A stretch of 64,000 bases of DNA, from NCBI RefSeq assembly GCF_018325905.1, contig NZ_AP021901.1, positions 124,001 to 188,000 on the forward strand, given 5' to 3'. The translations under genes and the position numbers were made by a program. The notes under the pieces are model-generated. The model was given only the letters and a program-made list of their open reading frames with translations, made no database searches and had not been told where the DNA came from. Positions within the stretch are counted from its first letter, which is position 1, and each line of letters begins with the position of its first letter. Origin of the DNA: Pseudomonas sp. St316 (GTDB lineage: Bacteria > Pseudomonadota > Gammaproteobacteria > Pseudomonadales > Pseudomonadaceae). This document shows, in pieces, positions 18,644-28,600 of the stretch.

Positions 18644-20452
18644 ATGTCCAAGAAGATCTTTGTTACCGACACAATCCTGCGCGACGCCCACCAATCGCTG
18701 CTCGCCACTCGTATGCGCACCGAAGACATGCTGCCGATCTGCGACAAGCTCGACAAAGTCGGCTATTGGTCGCTGGAAGTGTGGGGCGGCGCGACATTCG
18801 ACGCTTGCGTGCGCTTCCTGAAAGAAGACCCGTGGGAGCGCCTGCGCCAACTGCGCGCGGCGCTGCCCAACACCCGTTTGCAAATGCTCCTGCGCGGCCA
18901 GAATCTGCTGGGCTACCGCCATTACAGCGATGACGTGGTCAAGGCGTTCGTCGCCAAGGCCGCCGTCAACGGCATCGACGTGTTCCGTATTTTCGACGCG
19001 ATGAACGACGTGCGTAACCTGAAGGTCGCCATCGAAGCCGTGAAGGCCGCCGGCAAGCACGCCCAGGGCACCATTGCCTACACCACCAGCCCGGTGCACA
19101 CCATCGACGCGTTCGTGGCCCAAGCCAAGCAAATGGAAGCCATGGGTTGCGACTCGGTGGCGATCAAGGACATGGCCGGCCTGCTGACGCCGTACGCCAC
19201 CGGCGAACTGGTCAAGGCGTTGAAAAGCGAACAGTCGCTGCCGATCTTTATCCACTCCCACGACACTGCCGGCCTGGCCGCGATGTGCCAGCTCAAGGCT
19301 GTCGAGAACGGCGCCGATCACATCGACACCGCGATCTCCAGCTTCGCCTGGGGCACCAGCCATCCGGGCACTGAATCAATGGTCGCGGCCCTCAAGGGCA
19401 GTGAGTTCGACACGGGGCTGGACCTGGAGCTGTTGCAGGAGATTGGCCTGTACTTCTATGCCGTGCGCAAGAAGTACCACCAGTTCGAAAGCGAGTTCAC
19501 CGCGGTGGACACCCGCGTCCAGGTCAACCAGGTACCGGGCGGGATGATCTCCAACCTCGCCAACCAGTTGAAAGAGCAGGGCGCGTTGAACCGCATGAAC
19601 GAAGTGCTGGCGGAGATCCCGCGCGTGCGCGAAGACCTCGGCTTCCCGCCGCTGGTGACCCCGACCTCGCAGATCGTCGGCACCCAGGCGTTCTTCAACG
19701 TGTTGGCCGGTGAGCGCTACAAGACCATCACCAACGAAGTGAAGCTCTATCTGCAGGGCGGCTACGGCAAGGCGCCAGGTTCGGTGAGCGAGAAGCTGCG
19801 CCGCCAGGCCATCGGCAGCGAAGAGGTGATCGATGTGCGTCCAGCCGATCTGCTCAAGCCGGAAATGACCAAGCTGCGCGGTGAAATCGGTGCACTGGCC
19901 AAGTCCGAAGAGGACGTGCTGACCTATGCCATGTTCCCGGACATCGGTCGCAAGTTCCTCGAAGAGCGCGAAGCCGGCACCCTGACCCCGGAAGTACTGC
20001 TGCCAATCCCCGAGGCAGGCAGCGTGAACTCTGCCGGCGGCGAAGGCGTGCCGACGGAATTTGTCATCGACGTCCACGGCGAAACTTACCGCGTCGACAT
20101 CACCGGTGTGGGCGTCAAGGCCGAAGGCAAGCGTCACTTCTACCTCTCCATCGATGGCATGCCCGAAGAGGTCGTGTTCGAACCGCTCAATGAGTTTGTC
20201 GGCGGCGGCAGCAGCAAGCGCAAGCAGGCCACCGCGCCAGGCCACGTCAGCACCACCATGCCGGGCAACATCGTCGATGTGCTGGTCAAGGAAGGCGACG
20301 TGGTCAAGGCCGGCCAGGCAGTGCTGATCACCGAAGCCATGAAGATGGAAACCGAAGTGCAGGCGGCCATCGCCGGCAAGGTCAGCGCGATTCATGTGGC
20401 CAAGGGCGACCGGGTCAACCCGGGCGAGATCCTGATCGAGATCGAAGGCTGA
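18644..20452 (+). CDS. pycB: Pyruvate carboxylase subunit B (carboxyltransferase + biotin carrier; OadA-like)
   Basis: Transfers the carboxyl group from biotin to pyruvate to give oxaloacetate. 602 aa; the ATG at 18644 is preferred because AAGGA lies nine bases before it, while the in-frame ATG at 18638 is too close. The TIM-barrel carboxyltransferase domain (about 1-300: VTDTILRDAHQSLLATRMR, FRIFDAMNDVRNL, KDMAGLLTP, IHSHDTAGLA) has the metal His pair and the carbamylated-Lys region; a conserved middle domain follows, then a Pro/Ala/Gly linker (about 515-530, GGGSSKRKQATAPG) and the biotinyl domain with the biotinylated Lys in EAMKMETEV. It resembles oxaloacetate decarboxylase alpha but lacks partner beta/gamma genes. 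It ends at a strong terminator. Confidence 0.95.
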   Translation: MSKKIFVTDTILRDAHQSLLATRMRTEDMLPICDKLDKVGYWSLEVWGGATFDACVRFLKEDPWERLRQLRAALPNTRLQMLLRGQNLLGYRHYSDDVVKAFVAKAAVNGIDVFRIFDAMNDVRNLKVAIEAVKAAGKHAQGTIAYTTSPVHTIDAFVAQAKQMEAMGCDSVAIKDMAGLLTPYATGELVKALKSEQSLPIFIHSHDTAGLAAMCQLKAVENGADHIDTAISSFAWGTSHPGTESMVAALKGSEFDTGLDLELLQEIGLYFYAVRKKYHQFESEFTAVDTRVQVNQVPGGMISNLANQLKEQGALNRMNEVLAEIPRVREDLGFPPLVTPTSQIVGTQAFFNVLAGERYKTITNEVKLYLQGGYGKAPGSVSEKLRRQAIGSEEVIDVRPADLLKPEMTKLRGEIGALAKSEEDVLTYAMFPDIGRKFLEEREAGTLTPEVLLPIPEAGSVNSAGGEGVPTEFVIDVHGETYRVDITGVGVKAEGKRHFYLSIDGMPEEVVFEPLNEFVGGGSSKRKQATAPGHVSTTMPGNIVDVLVKEGDVVKAGQAVLITEAMKMETEVQAAIAGKVSAIHVAKGDRVNPGEILIEIEG

Positions 20453-20484
20453 CTAAACAGCCTCGATACAACGTTTTAACCTCG

Positions 20485-20510
20485 GGGGGGCATGTGCTCC
20501 CCTTTTTTTT
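20485..20510 (+). terminator. Intrinsic terminator after pycAB
   Basis: G-rich/C-rich stem (GGGGGGC / GCTCCCC with one G-T pair) with a short loop, directly followed by eight T residues. Confidence 0.9.
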
Positions 20511-20515
20511 GCCTG

Positions 20516-22489
20516 TCAGAACATCATTCGCCACTGGCCCATCAGCGCCCCGTTGCGGTTGTCCTGCCCCGTTTCGCCGTTGTAGCTCAATCCCAGGGTA
20601 TGGCGCGGTGATACGGCCAGGTCCAGCCCGACTTCCATGAGCAGGCTGTCACGGTCCAGTTCAAGGCCTTCGACGGTATAGATGCCACTTGCGCTAGCCA
20701 TACGCTGGTGTGAGGTGCCCTTTACGTCGCCATACAGGTGCTTCCAGCCGACATCCAGTCGCGGCGTCAACCGCATGCCCCGGTCGAAAATCAAAGGGCG
20801 GGCGAGGCGCAGGCCGAGGTCGCTGCTGTAGTGCTCCTGTGCCTGGCCGTTGTACTGCAACGCGGCGTCCCCACCTTTTTCGGTATACGCGTCGCGTTGA
20901 TAGCGCTGGTAACCCACTTGGACATAGGGTTCGATATCGAAATATCCAACATCCAGTTTGTAGCCGACCTGTCCAAAGACCTGCTGTGTCGTGGCATCGT
21001 AACGACCCTTCAGCCGATCCCTGAATCCGTTGAAGGCAACGTGGCGCTTGGTGCTGCCGTCATGGCTGCCATAGACAGCGCCCAGGCGCAGCGCCAGCGG
21101 CCCGTCCTGGCGCAAGGCGTACGCGCCTGCGAGCCAACTGTCCATGGCCCCGTCGAACTGATAACTGTCCATCCGCGTCTGGGTTTTGCTGCCGATGATG
21201 CCCAGCCGCCAATCGGGGCTGACGGCCCAGTCGGTTCCCAGCATCAGGCCTTTTGTCGAATGCTTGAGGGCATGACTGCCCAGTTGCCTGGCGAGGCTGC
21301 CGCTGTTGCCGATGGCCTGGACCCAGACTTGGCCGTTGTCGTACCCAGCCGCCGATTTTCTCTGGCTCATGGCCGAGAGCATTCCTGTGCGGATCGGGGT
21401 GATGCTGCTCAGGGTGGCGCTGCCGAGGTCGGCGATGTTGTAGCTGCCCAGTTGGTCGATGGCGTCAGCGACGGTAACCATATGGGTGCCGAGCAAGGCG
21501 TTTATGGCCGCGTTGGGTTTGGGGGCTGGCTCGATCGTCTGCACCTGGGTGACGGGCTTGGGGTGGGCGCTGGAAACAACTTTTGGCGGCTCGACGGACT
21601 TTGATGCAGGGCGATCGGCTGGTGGCTCAAGGGCAGGAGAGGCGGTAGGTGGTGAGGTGATGAAGCGTTCCGGTTGCAATGGTTTGGTCTGTTCGGATTG
21701 CAAGATGGCGTCTAAGACACGTTGGCCATTATCAGTGGGCGCGATTTCATTGAGCGGAACATCTTTGAGCGTGAGCGTCAGTCCGACTTGTTTCATGGCG
21801 CTGTAGTCAGGTGTCGCGGTCACTAAGGCGAGCTCGTTGACGACTTTCCCGAATTCCCCATCGATGTTTTCCGCCTGGATCACGATGTGTTTTCCCGCGC
21901 CGATGGACTCGCCTGGCAGCGACGTAATTTTCAGCGTCGCGCTGCCTAGCGTCGCGGTGCCGCCGACTTTGATCGTGCTACTGCCGCTGTCTGGATAGAT
22001 GCCATAGAGCAGCGTTGCGCCTTGCGACAGTTCAAGGTTCTTCTTGATCGTAGGAGCCCCGTTTGCAGGGTCGACCTGCAACAGACCGTCCTTCACGTTC
22101 AGTGCGTCGACTGTGCCATTGCCGCTGAAACTGCCGGTCTCGTTCACGAAGACAGACTTGCCCACGCCTCCTTCGTTATGAAACTGGCCGGCAACGTGTA
22201 CCTCGGCACTCATTTGACCGAGATTGCGAAATTGCGAGCCTGCTTCTACCAGGCCTTTACTGAACCGGGTGGTGCGCGATGATTCGCCCTCCAATGTTGT
22301 GAACTTGGGTGGCTTGCTGGGCGCCTTGGTCGAATGAGTGGGTTGGGTTTCTTTCTGGAGCGCTGTTTCAGAGGGGAGCGTCGTAGCGTCATCAGTCGAT
22401 TGCCGGGCCATCGAAACATCGGCGCAACCGAGTACCAAGGCAATTGCCAGGGCGAGGCGTTGGGGTGGGTAGACATGTTGGGTAGACAT
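20516..22489 (-). CDS. Autotransporter outer-membrane beta-barrel protein
   Basis: Type V (self-transported) protein of 657 aa from the ATG at 22489, giving a signal sequence MSTQHVYPPQRLALAIALVLGCADVSMA; a GTG at 22522 is less likely. The passenger (about 40-255) shows beta-helix-like repeats (GSFSGNGTVDALNVKDGLLQ, GGTATLGSATLKITSLPGESIGAGKHI), then a Pro-rich linker (about 270-320, PPTASPALEPPADRPASKSVEPP), a helical region, and the C-terminal 12-stranded barrel (about 390-657: QVWVQAIGNSGSLARQLGS, GWKHLYGDVKG, LGLSYNGETGQDNRNGALMGQWRMMF) ending in the diagnostic terminal Phe. No catalytic motif is seen in the passenger, so adhesion or a structural role is a guess. It converges with pycB at their terminator. 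Confidence 0.9.
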   Translation of the reverse strand: MSTQHVYPPQRLALAIALVLGCADVSMARQSTDDATTLPSETALQKETQPTHSTKAPSKPPKFTTLEGESSRTTRFSKGLVEAGSQFRNLGQMSAEVHVAGQFHNEGGVGKSVFVNETGSFSGNGTVDALNVKDGLLQVDPANGAPTIKKNLELSQGATLLYGIYPDSGSSTIKVGGTATLGSATLKITSLPGESIGAGKHIVIQAENIDGEFGKVVNELALVTATPDYSAMKQVGLTLTLKDVPLNEIAPTDNGQRVLDAILQSEQTKPLQPERFITSPPTASPALEPPADRPASKSVEPPKVVSSAHPKPVTQVQTIEPAPKPNAAINALLGTHMVTVADAIDQLGSYNIADLGSATLSSITPIRTGMLSAMSQRKSAAGYDNGQVWVQAIGNSGSLARQLGSHALKHSTKGLMLGTDWAVSPDWRLGIIGSKTQTRMDSYQFDGAMDSWLAGAYALRQDGPLALRLGAVYGSHDGSTKRHVAFNGFRDRLKGRYDATTQQVFGQVGYKLDVGYFDIEPYVQVGYQRYQRDAYTEKGGDAALQYNGQAQEHYSSDLGLRLARPLIFDRGMRLTPRLDVGWKHLYGDVKGTSHQRMASASGIYTVEGLELDRDSLLMEVGLDLAVSPRHTLGLSYNGETGQDNRNGALMGQWRMMF

Positions 22490-22890
22490 CGAAGTGCGGC
22501 CTCTCGTGGAGTGAGTCCGCACTTTAAAAAATCAATCCGGAACGCGATGCCGGCCATCTCCTCGCGGTAAGCAAGACACGCAGGATGAGATCTGTAGGTT
22601 GCCGATGCTGCGATCAGCGTGTTGTCTCGTTGGCTTTCATGGCCCGAAGCTTTGCCCTACAACCGGCATGGACCTTTCTACCTTCCTTCACCCTGTGGGA
22701 GCGAGCTTGCTCGCGATGACGGTGGTCCAGTCACATGGATGTTGGGCTTGTTGGCCTCATCGCGAGCAAGCTCGCTCCCACAGGGGGTCTTTGCCGGACA
22801 TGAATGTGGTGTCCACTGAAGAGTGATGTGGAGCCACAGGTACATTTAGCGGGGCCAGTATTTCGGTTGTGTGCAGCTTTGCGAGCTTAC
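22490..22890. other. Intergenic region upstream of the autotransporter, with a REPIN
   Basis: 401 bp between the autotransporter start and the end of the ABC permease gene. It holds the autotransporter promoter region (minus strand) and the REPIN at 22691-22786; no gene is evident. Confidence 0.6.
22691..22786. repeat. REPIN
   Basis: Two canonical inverted REPs (GTGGGAGCGAGCTTGCTCGC and complement) around about 45 bp, lying between the head of the autotransporter gene and the tail of the ABC permease gene. Confidence 0.92.
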
Positions 22891-23727
22891 TCAACGATTA
22901 TTCAGATACGCCTTCCCATAATGCCGCTCCATCCGCGCCTGGATCAGCTCCAGCGCAATGGACATCAACCAGTAAATAATCGCCGCCGTCGTCAGCATCT
23001 CGATATAGCGATAACTGGACCGACCATAAGACTGCGCCAAAAACATCACTTCCCAGACCCCCATCACCGAGATCAGGGAGGAGTCCTTGAGCATCGAGAT
23101 GAATTGATTGGTGGTCGGCGGGATGATGGTGCGCATCGCCTGGGGCAGGGTGACGCGCCAGAAGATCACGGTTTCGCTCAAGCCCAGCGCCAGCGAGGCT
23201 TCGCGTTGGCCGTTGGGGACGCCGAGGATGCCGGCGCGGAAGATTTCGCTCAGGTAGGCGCCGTAATTCAGCGACAGGGCGATGATCCCGGCGGCGATGG
23301 CGCCGGGAACCACGCCCAGTTGCGGTAGGCCCAGGTAGATCAGCAAGATCTGGATCAGCAGCGGGGTGCCACGGAAGAAGGATGCGTAGAAACTGGCGAT
23401 GCCGAACGCCACGGCGCTTTTGGACAACCGCGCCAGGGCAGTGACAAAGCCCAGCAACGACGACGCGACGATCGAGCACAGGCACAGAAACAGCGTCAGC
23501 ACCGCGCCTTGCAGAAAGCCATTGGGAGCCAGGTGCACGCCCACCAGGTTCGGCAGTTTGTCGAGGATGATGGAGAACTTCAGGTCGAAGCTCAGGAAAA
23601 AACTCGCGAACAGCACCAGCATCGCCGCCCAGGTCAGGTACAGCCGGGTGCGAAAGCCGAAGATTTTTTGCAGACGCGACTCAGCCACCGGGTGCGGTGG
23701 CCGAGACGGAGACGGAAAAGAGGTCAT
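22891..23727 (-). CDS. Amino-acid ABC transporter permease (HisM-type)
   Basis: 278 aa inner-membrane subunit of a polar-amino-acid ABC importer; the ATG at 23727 overlaps the stop of the binding-protein gene by four bases (ATGA), a sign of translational coupling. Five or six membrane segments are visible (WAAMLVLFASFFLSF, FLQGAVLTLFLCLCSIVASSLLG, VPGAIAAGIIALSLNYGAYLSEIF, TTAAIIYWLMSIALEL) and the EAA loop that contacts the ATPase: GVPNGQREASLALGLSETVIFWRVTLPQAMR. FRGTPLLIQILLIYLGLPQLG is typical of the HisMQ/GlnP group. No ATPase gene is adjacent, so it must use one encoded elsewhere. The substrate is not readable. Confidence 0.92.
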   Translation of the reverse strand: MTSFPSPSRPPHPVAESRLQKIFGFRTRLYLTWAAMLVLFASFFLSFDLKFSIILDKLPNLVGVHLAPNGFLQGAVLTLFLCLCSIVASSLLGFVTALARLSKSAVAFGIASFYASFFRGTPLLIQILLIYLGLPQLGVVPGAIAAGIIALSLNYGAYLSEIFRAGILGVPNGQREASLALGLSETVIFWRVTLPQAMRTIIPPTTNQFISMLKDSSLISVMGVWEVMFLAQSYGRSSYRYIEMLTTAAIIYWLMSIALELIQARMERHYGKAYLNNR

Positions 23728-24545
23728 TGGGTGATGTCGGCGCCGATCCATTTCTGCGAGAGTTTGCTCAAGGTGCCGTCCTGTTTCAACTGTGCGAAGA
23801 CTTCACGCACCTTGGCGTCCCACTGGGCGTCGCCCTTTTCGATGGCCACCGAGTTCGGTTCGGAATAGAGGGCATTGCCCGCCAGTTTGAAACGCTTGTC
23901 TTCGGTCAGGCGTGGCTGCGCGGTCACCAGGTTGGTCAGCACCGCATCCAAACGCACCCCGGCGCCCAGGCCAAGGTCCTGGAACGCTACGTTGTCGGTG
24001 TCGTACGGGGCGATCTGCACGTTCTCGAAGGGGTAGCTCAGGCGGGTGTCTTCAGCGCCTTCGATCACCAGGTTCTTGTTCAGGTAACTCTCGTAGCTGG
24101 ACGCGCTGGTGAGGCCGACTTTCTTGCCGCTCAGGTCTTTGGCGCCGTGGATGCTATCGTCCTTGGCGTTGACCACGATCACCGCTGGCGAGGCGTAATA
24201 CTGCACCGGGAAATCGAACACTTCGGCGCGGGCCTTGCTCGGCGTCATGGAGCAGATGCAGATGTCATAGCGCCCGCTCCAGTGCCCGGCAGCGATCACG
24301 TCCCAGGACGGTGTTTCCAGGCGCAGCTTCACGCCCAGCTTTTCAGCGACTGCTTTGGCGACATCTACGTCAAAACCGTCGAGTTGGTTCTGATCGTTCA
24401 GGAAAGAGAAGGGCGGGTAGCTTTCCATCAATACACCGACCAGTTCTTTTTTCTGTTCGATGCGATCCAGGGTGGTGCCGGCGAAGGCTTGCGACGAAGC
24501 GGCCAGCAGGGTCAGGCCCAGGGCCAGCAATGGTTGTAGTTTCAC
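23724..24545 (-). CDS. Amino-acid ABC transporter periplasmic binding protein
   Basis: 273 aa with a signal peptide (MKLQPLLALGLTLLAASSQAFA) and the family-3 solute-binding fold: LVGVLMESYPPFSFLNDQNQLDGFDVDVAKAVAEKLGV, VIAAGHWSGRYDICICSMTPSKARAEVFDFPVQYY, and GLTSASSYESYLNKNL. GTG start with AGGGA upstream. It delivers its ligand (a polar amino acid or similar, identity unknown) to the downstream permease, with which it overlaps by four bases. The promoter should lie in the 98-bp A+T-rich region shared with the divergent homocysteine methyltransferase gene. Confidence 0.92.
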   Translation of the reverse strand: MKLQPLLALGLTLLAASSQAFAGTTLDRIEQKKELVGVLMESYPPFSFLNDQNQLDGFDVDVAKAVAEKLGVKLRLETPSWDVIAAGHWSGRYDICICSMTPSKARAEVFDFPVQYYASPAVIVVNAKDDSIHGAKDLSGKKVGLTSASSYESYLNKNLVIEGAEDTRLSYPFENVQIAPYDTDNVAFQDLGLGAGVRLDAVLTNLVTAQPRLTEDKRFKLAGNALYSEPNSVAIEKGDAQWDAKVREVFAQLKQDGTLSKLSQKWIGADITQ

Positions 24546-24643
24546 GTGAAGTCCCTGGTAGAAAAATAAGTTGTAGTTAGCCGATTGGTGCGTATTAAAT
24601 AGTTATAAGAACAACTCCGGTAGTGAGTATTTTTCATAAGCTT

Positions 24644-25558
24644 ATGAGTGAATCGCATATGGGCTCAGCAACGACAGTCATTCTCGATGGCGGCATGGGC
24701 CGCGAACTTCAACGCCGGGGCGCGCCGTTCCGACAGCCCGAGTGGTCGGCCCTGGCCTTGAGCGAAGCGCCTCAGGCCGTAGAGGCCGTGCATGCAGCCT
24801 ACATCGCCAGCGGCGCCAATGTAATCACCAGCAACAGCTACGCCGTAGTGCCGTTTCACATTGGTGAAGCGCGCTTCGCTGCAGAAGGCCAGGCCCTGGC
24901 CGCGCTGGCGGGAGAGCTGGCGCGGCGGGCGGTGCAAGCTTCAGGCAAAGCGGTACGGGTGGCCGGGTCGCTGCCGCCGTTGTTCGGTTCCTATCGGCCC
25001 GATCTGTTCGACGCTTCCCGTGCCAGTGAGCTGTTGACGCCATTGGTGACCGGCCTGGCGCCCCATGTCGACCTGTGGTTGGCCGAAACCCAAAGCTCGA
25101 CGATTGAAGCGCGGGCCATTCACGCCGGGCTGCCCAAGGATGGCAAGCCGTTCTGGCTGTCGTTTACCTTGAAAGATGAAGACACCGATGAAGTGCCGCG
25201 CCTGCGCTCCGGTGAGCCGGTGGCGGATGCCGCGGCGGTCGCCGCCGAGCTCGGCGTCGAGACCCTGCTGTTCAACTGCAGCCAGCCGGAAGTGATCGGC
25301 GCGGCGATTGATGCCGCTCGGGAAACCTTCGAGCACCTGGGGGTGAAGATCCACATTGGTGCCTACGCCAACGCCTTCCCACCACAGCCGAAGGAAGCGA
25401 CGGCCAACGATGGCCTGGATCCACTGCGCGAAGACCTCGATCCACCGGGCTACCTGCAGTGGGCGGCGGATTGGCGCCAGCGTGGGGCCAGCCACCTGGG
25501 CGGTTGCTGCGGGATCGGGCCAGAGCACATCGCGGTGTTGGCGCAAAAGCTGACCTGA
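24644..25558 (+). CDS. Homocysteine S-methyltransferase family protein
   Basis: Zinc-dependent methyltransferase, most like MmuM/YagD, which makes methionine from homocysteine using S-methylmethionine or related donors. About 304 aa; ATG at 24644 is favoured, with GTG at 24623 and ATG at 24659 as alternatives, none with a good ribosome-binding site. Signatures: VILDGGMGRELQRRGAPF at the start, SNSYAVVPFHIG, WLAETQSSTIEARA, LFNCSQPE with the first zinc Cys, and the C-terminal zinc pair in GGCCGIGPEHI. It is divergent from the amino-acid ABC genes, which could import its methyl donor or substrate, although that link is only positional. Confidence 0.92.
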   Translation: MSESHMGSATTVILDGGMGRELQRRGAPFRQPEWSALALSEAPQAVEAVHAAYIASGANVITSNSYAVVPFHIGEARFAAEGQALAALAGELARRAVQASGKAVRVAGSLPPLFGSYRPDLFDASRASELLTPLVTGLAPHVDLWLAETQSSTIEARAIHAGLPKDGKPFWLSFTLKDEDTDEVPRLRSGEPVADAAAVAAELGVETLLFNCSQPEVIGAAIDAARETFEHLGVKIHIGAYANAFPPQPKEATANDGLDPLREDLDPPGYLQWAADWRQRGASHLGGCCGIGPEHIAVLAQKLT

Positions 25559-25602
25559 ACCCATTGAAGCCGACATGGCGGCTTACACATTCTCGCCCTC
25601 GC

Positions 25603-25616
25603 CATACATATGTATG
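25603..25616. promoter_or_regulatory. Perfect 14-bp palindrome upstream of the OTU-toxin gene
   Basis: CATACATATGTATG, a perfect palindrome 62 bp before the TTG start of the 1769-aa toxin gene. It could be an operator for a dimeric regulator; no protein can be named. Confidence 0.4.
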
Positions 25617-25645
25617 TCATCGCTGATCGGATGAGGCGATAGGTT

Positions 25646-25669
25646 CCCGGTTCCTCAACAACAACCGGG
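25646..25669 (+). promoter_or_regulatory. Hairpin covering the toxin ribosome-binding site
   Basis: Stem CCCGGTT / AACCGGG with loop CCTCAACAAC, extendable outward by GGT/ACC with one bulge. The 3' arm contains the CGGGA that is the only candidate Shine-Dalgarno sequence for the TTG start at 25678, so folding would hide it. Confidence 0.5.
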
Positions 25670-25677
25670 ACCTATCC

Positions 25678-28600
25678 TTGAAACCCATCAGCCTGTTACC
25701 TAACGGTACTCGATTTCAACCGCATAAATTCGCCGATCCATGGCTCGGTCAATGGGGCCTCACCGGTGACGCGCAAGTGCAGGTCACCTACCAAGAGGTC
25801 GTGACAGTCGACTCGGCCGCTGAACGCAAGACCGCCTCGGTTCCGTTGCGCGACGCCGTCACCCAAGGCTTTCTGATCGCTCATCAAAGCAGCGCCTCCT
25901 CCTCGGCTTTTTCGCCGCGCGAGGGTTGGGTGTATCCCCACCGAAGCCACCTGTCCCTGGACTTCTCTTCACTGCGGGCCCACGGCAAAGCCCTCTCGCC
26001 AGATGTCCTGCAGCAACTGCAAGCGGGCATTGCGCCTGGCTATCAAGGCATCGGACATGCCGTCATCACCGAGGTGGATGCCCAGGGCAATCTGCTCGGC
26101 GCCCGTGAAAAAGAGCAACTCAAGCAATTGGACCTCCTGGACGCCAATCAGGTGAAACTGGCCCGGCTGTTCGCCGCGCTTCCAACGTTCGACACGGTGC
26201 TCAAGAGCCTGTTGGTCAGTCGACTCAAGGCAAGGATTCCCGCGGGGAAATTCCGTGCATCGGCGCTTGAGCACATGGACCCGGACCACTGCTACGTGAA
26301 TCACTTCGCCGTCGATGCGCTGGGCACGCGTTCGTTGACGTCCTCGCAGCGTTTCAGCGACGTCATGTCGAGCAGCCTGACAACCGATACACCGCCGATC
26401 TACACGGCCGGTGGCGTGGGGTTCTTCACCCGTCCGGATACCGTGCAAGAGGCTGACAGCCTGTTTGCCAGCCCACTGGATCGCAAGACCGCAGCCACCC
26501 TGGAGTCGGTCTTCTACATCGCCGAACCGGTTACCAACGAAAGCTTCAAGCATCAGTTCCTTGAAGACTTGCTCACGTTTCGCCAGAGCAAAAGCGTAGG
26601 GGCCGCGCGCGATGCGCCGAGCCCCTCCACGGCAGAGGCGGCGCTTGCTCATCTGCTGGCCCGACGCTTCATGTCCCTGTTTGATCTGTACAAGGTTGAT
26701 CGGGATCCGGCCTTGCAACTGACCCCGGATGAGCGCGTCCTGCAACACGATGAGGACCGCCTGCTGGACCTCATCACCACCCATCCCAGCCAGGCGGACA
26801 GAAACCGCCTGTTGCGGGCGCCCATTCCCCATGTCTACGCCGTGATGCTCGACATGGATACCGCGGCGCCGTGCAAATGGCCCGCGGCAATGGTTATCAA
26901 GCGCGCGGACCAGCCTGCTTTGTTCCTCTATTCACTGGAAGGGGGAATACAGAAGTTTCGCTCCTTCCAGGACCTGGTCAAGAAAACCAGCCCGGTCTAC
27001 GCGGGGCAAAAACGCATGATCCGGGATGTGTCCACTGAACTGGCCGGGCATGTCTTTGAAACCGCGGCGGATGACCTGTTGCAGTTCCAAAGCGCCGCGC
27101 TGGAAGCGTTTCTGAATGCGCCGGCGAACGAAACGCTCGCCTTGCCCGCCTTTGCCCTGGCTGTCGATGATGCGCTCGACCTGCCCATGCTGTCCCTTGC
27201 CGGGCCGCTGGCCGTGCGCCAGCAAACCCTGGTTGAAGCCAATCGCCCCGACTTCTTCAAAAAGGCGACCTCTTCGCAGCAATCCCATTACCGCAATCTG
27301 GAACTGCTGGTATTGGATGCCGCCTATGCCTTGGCGGGTAGCGATATCAAGACGTTGTTGCAGTTCACCCGCCAGAAGATCAGGCAATACCTGCAAAAAA
27401 CCGTGCACCCGGACATCGACCCGGATCCGGACCAGACCCTGGTCACTTTTTTCTATGGAAAATCGGCCAACCCAAGGCAGTCCCGTGTCACCAGCCTGAC
27501 CCAGTTGCTGCTCGATAACCTGCGGCCGTCCCAGCACCCGAACGCCATGAGGGAAGTGTGGAGCGCCTACGTCGTGGATTCAGACGGTGATCGTCTCCGC
27601 AACCCGGTCAATGGTTATTTTGTCACGCTGAGCGGGCACCAACTGGCCAGGATGGTGACGAGCATCGATGCCGGTGGACGTTATGAAGCCATGCTCAGGG
27701 AGCAAATGAACACACCTGCCTACAAGAAGGCCTGGCGGACAGCGTATCTGGCGAATCTGAAATTCAAGGGCTATGAGGCCTCGCTCAAGGGCGACGCGGT
27801 GTTCAAGAGCACGCTTGTCGACAAGGCGCTCAACCCACCAAAACCGGCAAAGCAACTCGCCCTCTGGCTGGACGCCGTCCTGCGCGCGTCATCGGCTGAG
27901 GCGCGTACGCCGGTCATGGGGCGCCGGGTGCATGTCTACGGCCTGGTACTGGGCGGCAGCATGGCCGCCGCAGGCCAGCACGGGCACATGGGCAATGCGG
28001 TCAGTATCAACGGTGCCCTGATGTTCTCCGATCAGCTGGGGCCGTCGATCAAGGGCACCGTGGGCGTCTATTTTCCCGATAGCCCCGAGGGTGAGGATTT
28101 CCACGAGTTTACCGACTTGAGCGAGGGTATTGCCGAGTTGTTGCCACGGGAAGACTGGCAGGCCTATTTCCGTTCACGCATCTCTACCAATGACCCGGCG
28201 CAGATAAAACGTACCTTGGGGCAACAAGGCGGCCGTCCATTGATTCGCGGTGCGTTGATCACCGGCGATCTGCTTGAAGCCCTTCATCGGGCCCACGTCG
28301 ACTTTCACAGCGCCCATGCCGATCACCGCTCCAGCAGCAACCGCGACGTGCGTCATCAAACCTATGGCAGGCTCGGGCAAATGGTGATCGAGATTGTCAT
28401 GGAGCTGGCCGGTATGTTCCTGGCGCCGGGTTTCCAGATGCTCAAGAGCGCCATCAAGACTGGCTTGCTGGTGTACCGGACAGGGGCGATCCCACTGAAC
28501 CTCAAGACCCTGGCATTTGTGCATGCCGTGGCAAACCATGGTGGGTGGCGTCTTACCCGGGGCACGGCCGTGTCCACCCGCGGTCAATCGTTTTTCCGGG

